Both the position numbers and the translations under genes were made by a program. A stretch of DNA of 64,000 nucleotides. Origin: Prauserella marina. Lineage in GTDB: Bacteria; Actinomycetota; Actinomycetes; Mycobacteriales; Pseudonocardiaceae. A model generated the notes under the pieces. It did not search any database. It was not told the DNA's origin and worked only from the letters and a program-made list of their open reading frames with translations. This document shows positions 47,905-55,571 of this stretch, piece after piece; positions within the stretch are counted from its first letter, which is position 1, and each line of letters opens with the position of its first letter. The stretch spans positions 5,309,001-5,373,000 of the forward strand of contig NZ_CP016353.1 in the NCBI RefSeq assembly GCF_002240355.1, in the 5' to 3' direction.

Positions 47905-49905
47905 CTACCGTCCCTTGGTGAAGCGCTCCCTGCGGATGGTTGCCTTCCTGCCCTTGATGGTGCTGCCACGCAGCGCGGAAATCACGTCCTCCGCCGCCGA
48001 ATCGGGTACGTCCACAAGGGAGAACCGGTCGGCGATCTCGATGGCACCGATGTCGCGGCCCCTGAGCCTCGACTCACCCGCGATGGCACCGACCAGGTCC
48101 TGTGGCCGGACACCGGCATGGCGGCCGACTCCGACGAAGAGCCTCGTCATCCCGGACGCCGCGGCCCTCGGGCGCCGCTGCTCCTTGCCACCACGGTCCT
48201 TGCGGCCCCTGCGCTCGTCGGGCGGCCACGAGGTCACCTCGGGGATTTCCTCTTCCTCGCTCACCACGCCGCCCGCCTCGTGGGCCAGCTTCACGGCTGC
48301 CAGGGCCACCTCGACGACGTCGTACTCCTCGGCAAGCGGTTCGACGACGGCGCGGAACCGGTCGAGGTTCTCCTCCTGAAGGTTCTCCCACAACGCGGCC
48401 CTTGTCTGTTCGAGGCGCTGCGCGCGAAGGTCGGCGATGGTCGGGAGCTTCTGCACCGCGAGGCGCTGACCGGTGACCCGCTCGATCGTCTTCAGCATCC
48501 GGTGTTCGCGCGGCTCGGCGAGGGTGATGGCGGTGCCTTCCCTGCCTGCTCGCCCCACCCTGCCGATGCGGTGCACGTAGACATCCGGCGCGCTGGGCAC
48601 GTCGAAGTTGACGACGTGAGTGAGCTGGTCGATGTCGAGCCCGCGCGCCGCGACGTCGGTGGCCACGACGAGGTCGGTCGAGGCACTGCGCAACCGCCCG
48701 ACGACCCTGTCCCGCTGGCTCTGATCCATGCCGCCGTGCAGGGCCTCGGCCCGGTAGCCACGACCGTTCAGGGTCGAGGTGAGCCGGTCGACCTCTTCCC
48801 TCGTGCGGCAGAAGACGACGGCAGCGGTCGGCGCCTCGACGTCGAGCACCCTGCCGAGCGCGGCCGGCTTGTGTCCCTTCGGGACGACGTAGGCGGTCTG
48901 CCGCACCTTCGCCGTCTCGCCGTCGGTCGAGGCCTTCTTGCCGAGTTCGATGCGCTCGGGATCGGTGAGATAGCGGCGGACCATACCGGTGATTCGCGGT
49001 GGCATGGTGGCCGAGAACAACATCGTCTGCCGCTCGTCGGGGGTCTCCTGGAGGATCGCCTCGATGTCCTCCGCGAAGCCCATGTCCAGCATCTCGTCGG
49101 CCTCGTCGAGCACGACGACCTCGATGTCACTGAGCGAGAGGGTCCCCCTCGCGAGGTGATCGAGCACCCTGCCCGGCGTCGCGACGGCGACGTCGACACC
49201 GCGTTCCAGCGCCTTCATCTGCCTGACGATGGGCTGGCCGCCGTAGATGGGAACGACCCTGCTCCCCATCTTGTGGCCGTACCGGTGCATGGCCTCGCAA
49301 ACCTGGACGGCCAGCTCCCTCGTCGGCACCAGCACGAGCGCGGCGGGACCCTTTTTTCCGGTGTCCCGCTTGCCGCGCCCGGTGATCCGCTGCAACGTCG
49401 GCAACGCGAACGCCGCGGTCTTGCCGGTTCCCGTGGCGGCCTGGCCGACGAGATCACGACCGGCGAGCAGCGAAGGGATCGCGGCCCGCTGAATCGGGGT
49501 CGGCTCCTCGTAGCCCAATTCGGACAACGCGGTCAGCAACTCCGCCCGCAGGTGCAGGTCGGCGAAGGTGACGGCAGCGTCGTCTTGCCCGGGATCACCG
49601 GCGGCGGTGTCGGTGTCGGCGGTGCCGGTGCCGTCGGTGCCGTCGGTGCTGTCGGCCGCGGCGGTGCTGTTGTCGGCGGTGCCGGTATCGGCGGCGGCAG
49701 CGATGTTGTCGGCAGCGGTGTTGTCGGTATCCGCGTCCGCGTTCTCGGTGTCGGCACGGTCCTGGTCCTTGCCGTCGTCACTGGCGTCAGCGGTGTCCGC
49801 CGCGTCAGCGGTGTCCGCCGTTTCGGCAGTGGCACCGGTGTCGGCGGGATCGGGTTCCCGCTCGGTTCCGCTTACGTCCTGGACGTGGTCGGCCTTGTCG
49901 GCCAT
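47905..49905 (-). CDS. DEAD-box RNA helicase (DeaD/CsdA type)
   Basis: 666 residues. An acidic low-complexity N-terminus of about 110 residues built from T-A-D-T-type repeats precedes the helicase core: PTPIQ, ATGTGKTAAF (motif I), VPTRELA, TPGR, DEADEML, SATMP, then the second domain with HRIGRVGRAGREG. The C-terminus (LFVGVGRHAGVRPQDLVGAIAGES to the end) is a DbpA-type RNA-binding domain. AGGAGG before the ATG sets the start. Functions in RNA remodelling and ribosome assembly, often at low temperature. Confidence 0.88.
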   Translation of the reverse strand: MADKADHVQDVSGTEREPDPADTGATAETADTADAADTADASDDGKDQDRADTENADADTDNTAADNIAAAADTGTADNSTAAADSTDGTDGTGTADTDTAAGDPGQDDAAVTFADLHLRAELLTALSELGYEEPTPIQRAAIPSLLAGRDLVGQAATGTGKTAAFALPTLQRITGRGKRDTGKKGPAALVLVPTRELAVQVCEAMHRYGHKMGSRVVPIYGGQPIVRQMKALERGVDVAVATPGRVLDHLARGTLSLSDIEVVVLDEADEMLDMGFAEDIEAILQETPDERQTMLFSATMPPRITGMVRRYLTDPERIELGKKASTDGETAKVRQTAYVVPKGHKPAALGRVLDVEAPTAAVVFCRTREEVDRLTSTLNGRGYRAEALHGGMDQSQRDRVVGRLRSASTDLVVATDVAARGLDIDQLTHVVNFDVPSAPDVYVHRIGRVGRAGREGTAITLAEPREHRMLKTIERVTGQRLAVQKLPTIADLRAQRLEQTRAALWENLQEENLDRFRAVVEPLAEEYDVVEVALAAVKLAHEAGGVVSEEEEIPEVTSWPPDERRGRKDRGGKEQRRPRAAASGMTRLFVGVGRHAGVRPQDLVGAIAGESRLRGRDIGAIEIADRFSLVDVPDSAAEDVISALRGSTIKGRKATIRRERFTKGR

Positions 49906-50028
49906 GGTCATCCTCCTGGTAGGGCAACGGGTTCTGGCAACGCCACGCCCGCGACTCCGCCCAGGCAGGGCAACCATTACGTGCTGTGTGCTGCGTGTTG
50001 TGTTCGACAGGCCCGGCGGGCTTGCCGG

Positions 50029-51279
50029 TCAGCGGCCTGCCGGCACGACTGCGTACTGCCGCACGTACAGGTCCGTGTAGGTCACCGGGCCACGCGGCCC
50101 CGGCACCTTGTCAAGGTTAATACCGGTCTCCGGCACGCCGAGCAGTTTGAATCCGTCCAGCAGCCGCGTCGGCGCGTTCCAGAACACCCCTGTGCCCTGG
50201 TAGCCGTCGAAGAACGCTTCGGCGGCCTCGGCATCCTCCGTCGCGATGCCTGCGGCCAGCCCGGACGTCTGGTCGTTGGCGATCGAGACCGCGTGAGTGA
50301 GATCCGGGACCGTGGCGACGGTCACCGTGGCTTCCTCGTCCGAGTCCAGCGCCCACTCGTACCCGAGGGCGTGCTCGTGTGGCGGCAGTGAAGCGCGGAT
50401 CTTCCGCTCGGCCAGCACCCCTTCCACCACCGGCCACAACGTTTCGTAAACCGACTCGTGGATGAGCAGCAGGTTGAGCCTGTTGCAGACACCGAGCCGG
50501 TCGAGGCTGTTGTCGACGAGGGTCCGAACCGTCGCTTCGTCGGCCGCCACGTCGACGTACAGCACCCCACCACCGTCGGCATGCGCGAGCGTGCGGACGC
50601 CGTGAGTTGCCGCCTCGGTGGCAAGCGCCCTCGTACTGTCACCGCTGCCCCGCAGGATCACCAACGGCACGAGATCGGGGAACCGGACCAGCGCCGCCGC
50701 GGCCTCCCTCTCGGCCCTGGGGACGAGCTGGATGACGTCGCTGTCGATCCCTGCCTCCGCGAGCGCGGGTGCGACGACGACCTCCAGCAGCCGCCGCGCC
50801 GAACCGAGCGCGGCCGATCCGGTGCGCAGCACGCCACCGTTGCGCGACTTGACGAGCTGAGAAGCCACGTCGACCGTGACATTGGGCCTCGCCTCGTAGT
50901 TGGCGCCGATCACGCCGACCGGCCGCCGCCGCTCGATCAGCCGCAGCCCACCTTCGAGGGAAGACACCGGGACCGACCGCTGCTGATGCGGCGCACCGGC
51001 GAGGAGCCTGAGCTGTTCCGCCATACCGGTGAGGCGTTCCTCGGTGATGGTGAGCCGGTCGAGCAGCCCCGCGCTCATTCCCTCGGCCTCGGCCTTGGCC
51101 ACATCAGCCGCGTTGGCTTCGAGGATGACCGCCCTTTCGGAGAGCAACCGGCGTGCCATCCCGTGGAGCGCCGCGTCGATCGCGTCGTCTCCGGCTGTCG
51201 CGAGGGACGGGGCTGCCCGCTTCGCAGCGCGCGCACACTCCTCGACCGCCACCGTCACCTCGTCCGCCACAGCCACCAC
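50029..51279 (-). CDS. ProA-like glutamate-5-semialdehyde dehydrogenase
   Basis: 416 residues, the length of ProA. Shared blocks: LEANAADVAKAEAEGM, RRPVGVIGANYEARPNVTVDVASQLVKSRNGGVLR, HADGGGVLYVDVAADEA and the catalytic Cys in LGVCNRLNLLLIH. ProA reduces gamma-glutamyl phosphate in proline synthesis. The C-terminus (KVPGPRGPVTYTDLYVRQYAVVP) differs from the usual RGPMGLEALTTYKY ending and no proB lies beside it, so this may be a paralogue with another aldehyde or acyl-phosphate substrate. Confidence 0.7.
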   Translation of the reverse strand: MVAVADEVTVAVEECARAAKRAAPSLATAGDDAIDAALHGMARRLLSERAVILEANAADVAKAEAEGMSAGLLDRLTITEERLTGMAEQLRLLAGAPHQQRSVPVSSLEGGLRLIERRRPVGVIGANYEARPNVTVDVASQLVKSRNGGVLRTGSAALGSARRLLEVVVAPALAEAGIDSDVIQLVPRAEREAAAALVRFPDLVPLVILRGSGDSTRALATEAATHGVRTLAHADGGGVLYVDVAADEATVRTLVDNSLDRLGVCNRLNLLLIHESVYETLWPVVEGVLAERKIRASLPPHEHALGYEWALDSDEEATVTVATVPDLTHAVSIANDQTSGLAAGIATEDAEAAEAFFDGYQGTGVFWNAPTRLLDGFKLLGVPETGINLDKVPGPRGPVTYTDLYVRQYAVVPAGR

Positions 51280-51480
51280 AGGTCAGCCCTCTCACATCCG
51301 CGCCGGGTCGGCCCGCGCGCATCGCTTGTTCGACACACCAGTGTGCCGCACGGCGCCCACGGACTTCGGAGCTGGTCCGGCTGCATTCCAGCCTCGAACT
51401 CCGGCGCGGTGGCCTCCGCACGCGCGCGAGGGCAAGGCCGACCTGAGCCCGGATGTCCGCCGGTTCAGCACACCACCGGT

Positions 51481-52203
51481 TCAGCGCACCGCCGGTTCGA
51501 TGAGCAACATCCCGCCCAGCGCGACACAGCTGCCGATGAGCACACCCAGCACCAGCAGCCAGATCGCCGCCGGAAGCCCGGTGAGTCTCGCGAGCTGGTC
51601 GATGTCGGAGTCGCGCGCCGCTCCCCTGCGGCGCTTGGCTTGCAGTTCGAACACCGGACGCACGGAGCCGAGCAGCAGGAACCACGTCATCAGGTACACG
51701 AACGCCGCCTGCATTCCCGGCGGCGCCAGCAGGGCCACTCCGGCCAGCACCCCCGCGGACACGACGACCGCGAACACCCCGTACGCGTTGCGAACCATGA
51801 TCAGCACCCCGAGCAGCAAAGCCGCGGCGATCCCCAGAACCGCGCTGAGGTTCGCGCCGGCCACGAAGCCGGAGAAGGCCAGTCCCAGCAGGGCTGGCGC
51901 CGGATATCCGGCGAGCGCCGTGAGCACCATGCCCGCGCCTTCCGGCTTGCCTCGCGAGACGGTCACGCCGGAGGTGTCGGAGTGCAGGCGAATGCCCTGT
52001 AGCCGCCGACCGGCCAGTACCGCGACCAGCGCGTGCCCAGCCTCGTGCACGATCGTGATGACGTTGCGGGCGAAGCGCCACGGCGCGCGCACCACGACGG
52101 CGAGCAAGGCGATACCCGCGGCCACCAGCACGATGGTGCTCGTCGTACTGGCTTCCAGGTCGAGTGCTTGCCAAATCTCGTCGTCGGCGGCGGCCATCGT
52201 CAC
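51481..52203 (-). CDS. M50 family membrane metallopeptidase
   Basis: 240 residues, about six membrane helices. The zinc motif HEAGHALVA is near residue 53 in the second helix; the distal ligand motif of site-2 proteases (normally NxxPxPxLDG) is reduced to VRNAYGVF. This belongs to the M50B-like actinobacterial group. Cuts or handles membrane proteins in the bilayer; substrates unknown. GAGGTG five bases before the GTG start. The ProA-like gene is 201 bases downstream, with nothing recognisable between. Confidence 0.75.
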   Translation of the reverse strand: MTMAAADDEIWQALDLEASTTSTIVLVAAGIALLAVVVRAPWRFARNVITIVHEAGHALVAVLAGRRLQGIRLHSDTSGVTVSRGKPEGAGMVLTALAGYPAPALLGLAFSGFVAGANLSAVLGIAAALLLGVLIMVRNAYGVFAVVVSAGVLAGVALLAPPGMQAAFVYLMTWFLLLGSVRPVFELQAKRRRGAARDSDIDQLARLTGLPAAIWLLVLGVLIGSCVALGGMLLIEPAVR

Positions 52204-52221
52204 GGCGTCACCTCATCACAG

Positions 52222-53298
52222 TCATTGTCTGGTTCCCGTGACCCCCTTTCCCAGGGACGGAACTGCGGGCACGCTATCGTTCCCCGCTTGCCCGGTGGCC
52301 GGAAGCAGCGCCGTATTCGTCTCTCTGCGTGCCCTCAAGAGGAACGCTCCCCAGCTTCGGTAAGGCCGCCACCGCCGTGCGATGCCCTCCAGTTCGGCCG
52401 GTTCGACTACGTCCGGCAGGCCGTAAACCCGCGCCATCTCCTCATGCAGCCGGTGTTCGGCCAGCGGGAAGACGTCGGGGTGCCCAGCCCCTTGCGCGAC
52501 CACGAGTTCCGCCGAGAACGGCCCGATTCCCGGCAGGCTTCGCACCTGTTCCAGCGCGTCGGCGACCGGCATCGCGCGCAGCATCGTCGCGTCGAGCCGG
52601 CCTTCGGCGGCGGCTTCGGCGACCGCGCGAAGCCTGCGCACCTTCTGCACCGACAAGCCCGGCACGGTGGGGACGGTGGCCAGCACCTCGGGAGCCGGAA
52701 ACGAGCGGACAGTTCTACCCGCCACCTCGACCGCGCGCCCATGCCGGACAGCCAGCAGCCGGTTGACGGAAGCCGCGTGAGCGACCCTGAACCGTTGGCA
52801 CACCACCGCCCAGCACGCCGCCTCGTAGGGCGATGGGAACAGCACCGGGCGCAATCCCCTGCGCTGCGCGCGTAATCGGCCGAGAACCGGATCAACGGCA
52901 TCGAGCGCCGAGAACAACTCCCCGTCGGCGTCGAGCGAAAGGAGACGGCGGACCTGCTCGACGGCGGCGGGCGCCGTGTGCGGTACGGCGGCTACCTCGA
53001 CCGTCACCTGATTCGGCGCCCGCTGCCGCACCAGCGCTCCCACGTGGTCGCCCGCGCCGTCGACGGGAAAGGCAAGCCGCAGCACACCGTGCTCTTCGCC
53101 GGCGTCGGGCCGCGCGGCAGGCGGAAATCCCGCGAGAAACCGGGCACTCTCCACAAGGGAGTAATCCCCGAGTACGTCGATGTCGACGACCGTTGGGCGG
53201 ATCGTCGCGGAGCCTGCCTCGGAACCGGACGCCGTCCTGGGCACTACCGTTGACTGGCCTTGCGTCTCCGTTGTCGCTGTTGTCGCCGTATTGCTCAT
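52222..53298 (-). CDS. DNA-3-methyladenine glycosylase II-like protein (AlkA family)
   Basis: 358 residues. The helix-hairpin-helix LPGIGPFSAELVVAQGAGHPDVFPLAEH near 255-282 is the AlkA/endonuclease III hallmark. In AlkA relatives the catalytic Asp follows the FP-x-x position (such as FPASD); here the equivalent residue is Glu281. The change may weaken or alter base excision. Cys in an Ada-like domain absent, so it acts alone. It is divergent from the erm leader. Confidence 0.75.
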   Translation of the reverse strand: MSNTATTATTETQGQSTVVPRTASGSEAGSATIRPTVVDIDVLGDYSLVESARFLAGFPPAARPDAGEEHGVLRLAFPVDGAGDHVGALVRQRAPNQVTVEVAAVPHTAPAAVEQVRRLLSLDADGELFSALDAVDPVLGRLRAQRRGLRPVLFPSPYEAACWAVVCQRFRVAHAASVNRLLAVRHGRAVEVAGRTVRSFPAPEVLATVPTVPGLSVQKVRRLRAVAEAAAEGRLDATMLRAMPVADALEQVRSLPGIGPFSAELVVAQGAGHPDVFPLAEHRLHEEMARVYGLPDVVEPAELEGIARRWRPYRSWGAFLLRARRETNTALLPATGQAGNDSVPAVPSLGKGVTGTRQ

Positions 53299-53480
53299 GA
53301 TTTCCCTCTCCGCCGCGTCGAATGTGGAGTGACAACGACGTTAGAACGGAAGACCGACATCGCGCCAATACTTGCCGCACCAACGGATCCGCTCGCAGTA
53401 AAACTCGCGCGAACGGAGACCTCGCTCCGCCCCGAATCGGTAATCGAAAATCATTTCCCAGCCGGGATACCATGTCCACC

Positions 53481-53549
53481 ATGGGAACTTGCACCTCCAG
53501 CGCCTTCGGCGCTTTCGCGGCCTTCATGCGGCTCCGGCTCACCCACTAG
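53481..53549 (+). CDS. erm leader peptide (macrolide-stalling type)
   Basis: A 22-codon ORF ending MRLRLTH and a TAG stop, 195 bases before the erm ATG. It begins MGTCTSSAFGAF; an in-frame ATG nine bases upstream (MST) is possible. The R-L-R inside MRLRLTH is the +X+ motif known to arrest ribosomes holding macrolides, as in the ErmD leader MTHSMRLRF (recalled). TACCAT at 53468 as a -10 would place the transcript start at or near the ATG, giving a leaderless ORF. Too short for gene finders. Confidence 0.75.
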   Translation: MGTCTSSAFGAFAAFMRLRLTH

Positions 53550-53739
53550 CCGCAGCGACTCGCTTCCACGACCGCCCTTGCCCCCGGAACCACGGGGCGA
53601 TGAGGCGTTTCGTCGGGCCATCACGTTCACCGCGCCCATCGGCTTCGCCGAGCGCGGGTCCCACCGGATCAAGCCGGTTCGGTCGCTGCGCCATGACGTC
53701 CTGCGCGCTCTCGCGCGTTCACTCGTTCATGACGGAGCC
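53530..53739 (+). promoter_or_regulatory. erm translational attenuator
   Basis: GGCTCCG (53530-53536), exactly the bases encoding Arg-Leu-Arg in the leader, is a perfect complement of CGGAGCC (53733-53739), which contains the erm ribosome site GGAG. Between them lie a strong hairpin at 53630-53657 (CCGCGC..TCGGC-ttc-GCCGAGCGCGG, 11 bp with a 3-base bulge) and a smaller one at 53663-53678. A ribosome stalled on the R-L-R codons would free the erm start site; without drug, it would be hidden. Confidence 0.65.
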
Positions 53740-53744
53740 ACACC

Positions 53745-54608
53745 ATGCCTTCCCGCAAACCGCGCGGGCCGCGTCGCACGACACGCGACGCGCCGCGTCC
53801 CAACCCCTCCGGCGTCCATTTCCTGGCGTCGAACCAGATCATCGACGGCTTGATCCGTTCGTGTGCCCCCGCCCCAGCCGATCTCGTCATCGAGTTCGGC
53901 TCCGGCAACGGCGCGATCACGGCACCGTTGACAAGAACCGGCGCACGCGTGATCGCCGTCGAACGCGATCCAGCGTTCGCCCGCAAGCTGCGCACCCGGC
54001 TCGACGACAAGGAAAACCTCCGCGTCGTCACCACCGATGCCAGAACATTCCCCTTACCCCGCAAGGACTTCCTCGTCGTCGCGAGCATTCCCTACTCCAT
54101 TTCCACCTCACTGCTTCGCCGCTTGCTCAACCCGGGCGGCGGCACCCCACGCAAGGCGGGGCTGATCGTCGAATGGGGCTTCGCCAAACGCCTCACCACC
54201 GCCGTCCCGCGAACGGCGGAACTCGCGTGGTGGGCAGCCAGATTCGACATCACACTCGTCAGAAAGGTTCCCGCCCACTGCTTCCGGCCGATCCCTTCCG
54301 TCGACTCCGCACAGCTGTTCATCGAACGGAAACCGCAGCTGAGTAAGGGTGAAGGGCGAACGCTCCGCGCCATGATCGAGGCGGCTTACCTGTCGCCACG
54401 GCACGGCGTCCGCAACGTGGTCACTGCCGCGACGGGGACCCGATCGCCCCGGTTGGTGCTCGCCGCCGGCCTCACCCCGGGGACGAGGGCGGACACGGTG
54501 AAACCAGCGCAGTGGGCCCGGCTGGCCCACCTGCTGACCGCGCACGGCGAACCGCAGCGAAGTGGAGACTGTTCCCCGGCTTGCTCTCGGCAGGCGAGGA
54601 AACGCTGA
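53745..54608 (+). CDS. erm: 23S rRNA (adenine-N6)-dimethyltransferase Erm
   Basis: 287 residues. Basic Arg-rich start (RKPRGPRRTTRDAP), then SNQIIDGLI, motif I EFGSGNG (50-56), Glu73 (VERDP), Asp98 (TTDA) and SIPYS (114-118), then helices of the RNA-binding domain and a basic tail. Erm dimethylates A2058 and blocks macrolides, lincosamides and streptogramin B. The N-x-P-F/Y motif reads Ser114 in place of the usual Asn. The KsgA alternative is unlikely given the leader. GGAG eight bases before ATG. Confidence 0.85.
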   Translation: MPSRKPRGPRRTTRDAPRPNPSGVHFLASNQIIDGLIRSCAPAPADLVIEFGSGNGAITAPLTRTGARVIAVERDPAFARKLRTRLDDKENLRVVTTDARTFPLPRKDFLVVASIPYSISTSLLRRLLNPGGGTPRKAGLIVEWGFAKRLTTAVPRTAELAWWAARFDITLVRKVPAHCFRPIPSVDSAQLFIERKPQLSKGEGRTLRAMIEAAYLSPRHGVRNVVTAATGTRSPRLVLAAGLTPGTRADTVKPAQWARLAHLLTAHGEPQRSGDCSPACSRQARKR

Positions 54609-54742
54609 CACGGTGACCCGGCCGGGACCGCGCCGCCAAGCGTGGTCCCGGTCACCACGGCCCGAGCGTGGCGTCGGCAGTGAAAATCGTCGTCGTCGCG
54701 ATCGAAAACGGAGCGTGACAAGCGGCACCAGCCCGGCCACGT

Positions 54743-54755
54743 TAGGGTTTGCCAG
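54743..54755 (+). promoter_or_regulatory. -10 element of orn, leaderless start
   Basis: TAGGGT at 54743 followed by seven bases (TTGCCAG) and then the GTG start of orn; the transcript start would fall on the GTG itself. No ribosome site is present, consistent with a leaderless mRNA. Confidence 0.5.
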
Positions 54756-55361
54756 GTGACTGACCGTCTTGTCTGGATCGATTGTGAAATGACGGGGCTC
54801 GACCTCGCCAAAGACTCCCTCATCGAGATCGCGGTTCTCGTGACCGATGCCGAACTGCGCGTACTCGGTGACGGACTCGACCTCGTCATCCACGCCGACG
54901 ACGAAGCGCTGGCGAACATGCCCGACATCGTGCGCGACATGCACGCCCGCTCGGGGCTGACCGAGGAGGTGCGCGCCTCGTCCGTCACGCTCGAAGAAGC
55001 CGAACAACAGGTGCTCGCCTACATCAGAGAGCACGTGCCCGATCCGCAAACCGCGCCGCTGGCTGGAAACTCGATCGGCACCGACCGTGGCTTCATCGCG
55101 CGCGACATGCCCTCTCTCGACGGCTACCTGCACTACCGCATGGTCGACGTGTCGTCCGTCAAGGAACTGGTCAGGCGCTGGTACCCGCGCATCTACTACG
55201 CCAAGCCCGAGAAGGGGCTCGCACACAGGGCGCTGGCCGACATCAGGGAATCGATCGGCGAACTCGACTACTATCGGAAGACGGCGTTCGTCGCCCAGCC
55301 GGGACCGAGCACCGAACAGGCGAGGGCGGCCGCCGACGAAGTCGTTCGAACCCGGCAATGA
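54756..55361 (+). CDS. orn: Oligoribonuclease
   Basis: 201 residues. DEDDh exonuclease: [12 protein letters not shown] (Asp, Glu), [18 protein letters not shown] (Asp), and the final [18 protein letters not shown] with His and Asp. It degrades 2-5-nt RNA and pGpG, closing cyclic-di-GMP turnover. Followed 74 bases downstream by tRNA-His, the order I recall for other actinobacteria. Confidence 0.95.
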   Translation: MTDRLVWIDCEMTGLDLAKDSLIEIAVLVTDAELRVLGDGLDLVIHADDEALANMPDIVRDMHARSGLTEEVRASSVTLEEAEQQVLAYIREHVPDPQTAPLAGNSIGTDRGFIARDMPSLDGYLHYRMVDVSSVKELVRRWYPRIYYAKPEKGLAHRALADIRESIGELDYYRKTAFVAQPGPSTEQARAAADEVVRTRQ

Positions 55362-55435
55362 CGAACCCCGTTCAGGCGCGCTGAGACGACGCGCTACGAT
55401 GATCCGGCCGAGGCACTCAGCGAGTTCCTCACGTG

Positions 55436-55511
55436 GTGGGTATAGCTCAGTCGGTAGAGCACCTGGTTGTGGTCCAGGGGGTCGCGGGTTCAAGTCCCGT
55501 TACTCACCCCA
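55436..55511 (+). tRNA. tRNA-His (anticodon GTG)
   Basis: 76-nt cloverleaf: acceptor GTGGGTA/TACTCAC, D-arm GCTC..GAGC, anticodon stem CCTGG/CCAGG with loop TTGTGGT (anticodon GTG), T-arm GCGGG TTCAAGT CCCGT. The discriminator C and an encoded CCA follow, and a G sits at position -1, both marks of tRNA-His. Confidence 0.97.
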
Positions 55512-55521
55512 AGCGCTAGAT

Positions 55522-55564
55522 ATGACGAGGGCCGCCGCTCCAGTGGAGCGGCGGCCCTCGTCAT
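55522..55564. terminator. Terminator between tRNA-His and L,D-transpeptidase gene
   Basis: A 21-bp perfect inverted repeat around one central base, arm ATGACGAGGGCCGCC and continuing to CTCCA. It can end transcripts from both sides: tRNA-His on plus, the transpeptidase gene on minus. Confidence 0.9.
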
Positions 55565-55571
55565 CTGGCTG

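Noticed and set aside
47650-50391. Open frame of 913 codons on the plus strand
   Set aside because: Antisense to the helicase with its motifs, and out of frame with the end of the cyclase gene.
53745-54608. KsgA (16S rRNA dimethyltransferase)
   Set aside because: The Arg-rich start, the stalling leader and divergence in the IPYS motif region favour Erm. KsgA normally lacks leader control and sits near ispE/rpfB-type genes.
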